DNA of 64,000 nt, taken from Flavobacterium sp. 9AF. GTDB lineage: Bacteria > Bacteroidota > Bacteroidia > Flavobacteriales > Flavobacteriaceae. The DNA lies in NCBI RefSeq assembly GCF_902506265.1, contig NZ_LR733561.1:21273-85272 (forward strand), in the 5' to 3' direction. The translations under genes were made by a program, and so were the position numbers. Within the stretch, counting starts at the first letter, position 1, and each line of letters begins with the position of its first letter. Positions 61,842-64,000 of the stretch are shown here, in pieces. The notes beneath the pieces were generated by a model. The model did not search any database. It was given only the letters and a program-made list of their open reading frames with translations, and had not been told where the DNA came from.

Positions 61842-62687
61842 TTATATTTTTAATTCTGTTAAGTCTTCAATTATATTAAAGTATTCCAACATTGGATTAC
61901 AACTTTTACAAGCTTCTTTAAATATACCATGACGATTTATGTCTTTATTAACATCTAAAGCTTTTGAAATTGCGTTCTTATTAAGTAAATTTTTTGCTTT
62001 ATCAAGATTAAGTTTTCCAAATTGGTTTTCCAAACTATATAAAAGTTGATTCAAGGCATCTACTTCAGCACACTTTCCATGATGAATAACTTCAGAAACT
62101 ATACCCTTTTCCATTTCTAACCATTTGTTTTTTATCCACTTATCAAGTATTGGATGCAAATCCGGAAATTTACCTTTATTAAATCCTTTAAAACTTCTTC
62201 CATAAAAAACTTCACCTTTAAATTGAATTGCACAAACAGCCCCTTTTTTATCCTTCATTCTAGGTATGGATTCTAAAAACTCATCTGCTAACTCTTTTAA
62301 TCTTTGATTTGTGGCTTTAGGCAATTCTCCTTTTCTGATACTTTTTACAGCTTCTTCCAAATCATCCAAATACTTCCTTGCCACATCATCACTCATCCCT
62401 TTTAGCTTATCAGCTATAGCTTCCACTTCTTTCTTTGTACCTCTAAAGATTTCTTTACCTTCTTTTATTAGTACATAAACATCATCACTTACTTTTACAG
62501 GAATGCCTGTAAATAAAGCTGGACTTTTAGGAACTTCTCTAATTTCAACACCAAATTTTTGAAAGGTATCTCTAACCGCTTTTGGGAAAGTAGCTAAAAA
62601 GTCTTTGGCTCTAGCAAAAATACTCTTAAGGAACGTTAAGAAATCATCTAATAAAAGTAAAAAACGCCTTAATTTCTTAAAGCGTTT
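61842..62687 (-). CDS. Orphan toxin cassette B2, YwqJ-like deaminase
   Basis: An open frame of 281 codons without an ATG at its 5' end; the in-frame stop is at 62688-62690. The first 85 residues are anchor B up to RGTKKEVEAIADKLKGM. The C-terminus has VIHHGKCAEVDALNQLL and a later KEACKSCNPML. The Cys/Ala/Glu motif and CxxC fit a YwqJ-type nucleic acid deaminase with a zinc site. Partner: SUKH-like protein. Confidence 0.72.
   Translation of the reverse strand, partial: KRFKKLRRFLLLLDDFLTFLKSIFARAKDFLATFPKAVRDTFQKFGVEIREVPKSPALFTGIPVKVSDDVYVLIKEGKEIFRGTKKEVEAIADKLKGMSDDVARKYLDDLEEAVKSIRKGELPKATNQRLKELADEFLESIPRMKDKKGAVCAIQFKGEVFYGRSFKGFNKGKFPDLHPILDKWIKNKWLEMEKGIVSEVIHHGKCAEVDALNQLLYSLENQFGKLNLDKAKNLLNKNAISKALDVNKDINRHGIFKEACKSCNPMLEYFNIIEDLTELKI
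62362..62654 (-). repeat. Anchor B of cassette B2
   Basis: 293 bp, encoding DDFLTFLKSIFARAKDF through MSDDVARKYLDD. It matches the 302-bp anchor of B1 with a 9-base length difference inside the variable VPKSP to YVLIK segment. Confidence 0.88.
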
Positions 62688-62690
62688 TTA
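62659..62690 (-). terminator. Terminator after cassette B1
   Basis: aaaaacgc / gcgttttt with an inner ttaa/ttaa pairing, after the immunity gene of B1. The open frame of B2 runs into it by chance. Confidence 0.75.
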
Positions 62691-62719
62691 TAGTTCAATT
62701 ATTATTTAACATTTTATTT

Positions 62720-62944
62720 TTAAACAATATAATAGATTACATTTAAAAAATTTAAATCATCTTTTATTTCCTGAAGAATCTCATCTGAAATTTCAATTTC
62801 AATTTTATCATATTCTTCATATAAATTAAAAAATTTAGAAACATCTTCAAGAGAATTGATTTCGGTCCCATCTCTATACAAAAACTTAAGCACTTTTAGT
62901 ATGTTGATACTATTTTCTTTACGATTAATCGCTATTTTTTTCAT
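62720..62944 (-). CDS. Candidate immunity protein, cassette B1
   Basis: 74 aa, start ATG at 62944, 8 bases after the toxin stop; a TTG upstream inside the toxin gene is rejected. Acidic, with EEYDKIEIEISDEI and a hydrophobic end. No family recognised. Assignment rests on position and size. Confidence 0.55.
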   Translation of the reverse strand: MKKIAINRKENSINILKVLKFLYRDGTEINSLEDVSKFFNLYEEYDKIEIEISDEILQEIKDDLNFLNVIYYIV

Positions 62945-62952
62945 AATATTTT

Positions 62953-63792
62953 TTATTTTTTTTCCCAATACATATTCACATTTTTACCCTCAGTGATAGT
63001 AATATTTGTTGGTTTAAATTTGTTCTCAAAAATTTTAGTAATTGATTTTCCAGCTGGAGTACTTAAAGCTGCTTCTACCTTATTATCTAATACATTTTTA
63101 TAGACTTTCATAAAAGCGTCATAGTTATCTTTCATTGATTTAGCAGGAAAACTACATTCTATTTTTTCAAAATTATATTTTTTAATTAACTCATACATCG
63201 CTTTTGAAATGTCCTGACCTTTATAATCGAATGAAACATCAAAAACATTAAATAATATGCCTTCTTTATCAATCGAGGAAGTCCCTTGTAATATTTTCTT
63301 ACCATTGGAATCAATAATATAGTGATTAATTTCCTTCATACCTGTTTTAAAATTTTTAAAAGAATGTTGAAATCTTAATCCCAATTTTCTGAATTTATAA
63401 TCTTTAGCATTAATAAAATCATCTAGTTTTTTAGTTTCTATTAATTCATCCAAATACTTTTCAGCCACATCATCACTCATCCCTTTGAGTTTTTTAGCTA
63501 TCGCTTCCACCTCTTCTTTTGTTCCTCTAAAAATCTCTTTGCCGTTTTTTATTAAAACATACTCTCCTTTTTCTATGAGTGTTTTTATGGCACCTTCTAC
63601 TGAAGCTAGTACTGGACTTTTAGGAACTTCTTTAATCTCAATACCTTGTTTTTCAAAGGTTTCTTTAACAACTTTTGAGAAAGTTGATAAAAAGTCTTGG
63701 GCTCTAGCAAAAATACTCTTAAGGAACGTTAAGAAATCATCTAATAACGGTTTTATGTTTTTAGATTTTTTGTTTAAATTAAATAGAGATTG
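62953..63792 (-). CDS. Orphan toxin cassette B1 (unknown, GNAT-like motif)
   Basis: An open frame of 279 codons with no ATG at its 5' end; the in-frame stop is at 63793-63795. Anchor B residues are followed by a variable C-terminus that contains VSFDYKGQDISKAMYELI, weakly like the acetyl-CoA motif A of GNAT acetyltransferases, and ends in NVNMYWEKK. I treat the acetyltransferase idea as weak. It belongs to the same anchor-B family as cassette B2. Confidence 0.55.
   Translation of the reverse strand, partial: QSLFNLNKKSKNIKPLLDDFLTFLKSIFARAQDFLSTFSKVVKETFEKQGIEIKEVPKSPVLASVEGAIKTLIEKGEYVLIKNGKEIFRGTKEEVEAIAKKLKGMSDDVAEKYLDELIETKKLDDFINAKDYKFRKLGLRFQHSFKNFKTGMKEINHYIIDSNGKKILQGTSSIDKEGILFNVFDVSFDYKGQDISKAMYELIKKYNFEKIECSFPAKSMKDNYDAFMKVYKNVLDNKVEAALSTPAGKSITKIFENKFKPTNITITEGKNVNMYWEKK
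63446..63747 (-). repeat. Anchor B of cassette B1
   Basis: 302 bp, homologous to the anchor of B2. It encodes DDFLTFLKSIFARAQDF at its 5' end and EAIAKKLKGMSDDVAEKYLDE at its 3' end. Confidence 0.88.
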
Positions 63793-63815
63793 TCATTAAT
63801 GCAATGGCAACCTCT
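63785..63815 (-). terminator. Terminator upstream of cassette B1
   Basis: On the minus strand agaggttgccat pairs with atgacaatctct (two G-U or mismatched positions) with a T run after it. It terminates the partial gene at 63851. Confidence 0.7.
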
Positions 63816-63850
63816 TTTTAATATTTATCGAACGTTATTTCTTTGAGGAA

Positions 63851-64000
63851 CTAACTTTCTATTAATAAACCAAATTTTTTATCTTCCATAAAATTCTTAA
63901 ATTTTGATAAGTAAATATAAATTTCCTCATTTGAAAATTTGATTTTTTCTTTATTTGGAATATTATTTATTATATCATCAAATTTAAACCCTTCACTAAT
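63851..64000 (-). CDS. C-terminus of a probable immunity protein (5' end outside window)
   Basis: Fifty codons including the stop at 63851-63853. The peptide (SNEEIYIYLSKFKNFMEDKK then FGLLIES) is charged and helical. Its place between a terminator and the next cassette matches the other immunity genes, so it probably belongs to the toxin, orphan or full-length, that lies upstream. Confidence 0.55.
   Translation of the reverse strand: MSEGFKFDDIINNIPNKEKIKFSNEEIYIYLSKFKNFMEDKKFGLLIES

Larger units (their letters stand above)
54647..63792 (-). other. Array of orphan toxin/immunity cassettes
   Basis: Eight complete cassettes and one scar, all on the minus strand. Each has a conserved 5' anchor, a variable toxin C-terminus, a small downstream gene and a terminator. 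Six use anchor A (GGLRKSAKEVLEH) and two use anchor B (RGTKxEVEAIA). The organisation equals the orphan cdiA-CT/cdiI or rhs-tip modules of Proteobacteria. It probably continues upstream past base 64000, where a full-length toxin gene may lie. Confidence 0.8.

Noticed and set aside
1..64000. tRNA, rRNA or integrase attachment site bordering the island
   Set aside because: No cloverleaf-like or rRNA sequence was seen, so the mode of island entry cannot be stated.

Overview
The window looks like a chromosomal segment of a Flavobacteriaceae bacterium (Bacteroidota, Flavobacterium-like). The evidence is low GC, weak or absent Shine-Dalgarno sequences, promoters of the TTG-N19/20-TAnnTTTG type, a type IX secretion C-terminal domain, a complete Bat (aerotolerance) operon, a CarboxypepD_reg-like protein and Bacteroidota-type lipoproteins. 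I see no rRNA, tRNA, CRISPR array or insertion sequence.

Layout. 1-1.9 kb: NAD/ADP-ribose genes (ADP-ribosylglycohydrolase, PRPP synthetase, NrtR-like Nudix regulator) with four related operator-like sites. 2-5.3 kb: transglutaminase-like and carboxypeptidase-regulatory-like proteins, an Rrf2 regulator and a beta-barrel protein. 5.4-8.3 kb: LysR regulator divergent from a DJ-1/PfpI lipoprotein and an iron alcohol dehydrogenase. 8.3-20.5 kb: NHL/T9SS protein, GpsA, TerC, GH92 mannosidase, PheS, SBF-like symporter, CvpA and a glycine-rich-domain protein. 20.5-29.5 kb: the operon moxR-DUF58-(540 aa)-batA-batB-batC-batD-batE. 29.8-38.1 kb: a lipoprotein, an AlbA_2 protein, a NarL-type two-component system whose kinase carries a periplasmic TPR sensor, four tandem tiny lipoprotein genes that are not larger than 57 codons, a phosphatase, an outer-membrane protein and a PhnA-like protein.

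38.3-64 kb is an accessory island. Its plus-strand part encodes a papain-like protease, a chagasin-type inhibitor, large unrecognised proteins, a CYTH-like protein and a phage-type muramidase, all without signal peptides. Its minus-strand part encodes a 1350-aa protein, a small nucleotidyltransferase, an 884-aa candidate polymorphic toxin and a candidate immunity protein. From 54.6 kb to at least 63.8 kb lies an array of eight orphan toxin/immunity cassettes plus one scar. Six share anchor A (GGLRKSAKEVLEH) and two share anchor B (RGTKxEVEAIAxKLKGMSDDVA). Each has a near-identical 5' anchor, a variable toxin end, a small immunity gene and a terminator, often with a UUCG tetraloop. Toxin types include three HExxH zincins with related immunity proteins, a HExxxH variant, a papain-fold toxin with an Imm35-like partner, a YwqJ-like deaminase with a SUKH-like partner, and unnamed domains.

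Most cassettes lack an ATG, so they look like silent modules that could recombine into a full-length toxin gene, which would lie upstream of (beyond) base 64000. The leaderless effector-like island, and the tiny-lipoprotein array beside a periplasmic TPR kinase, are the two most promising candidates for undescribed systems.
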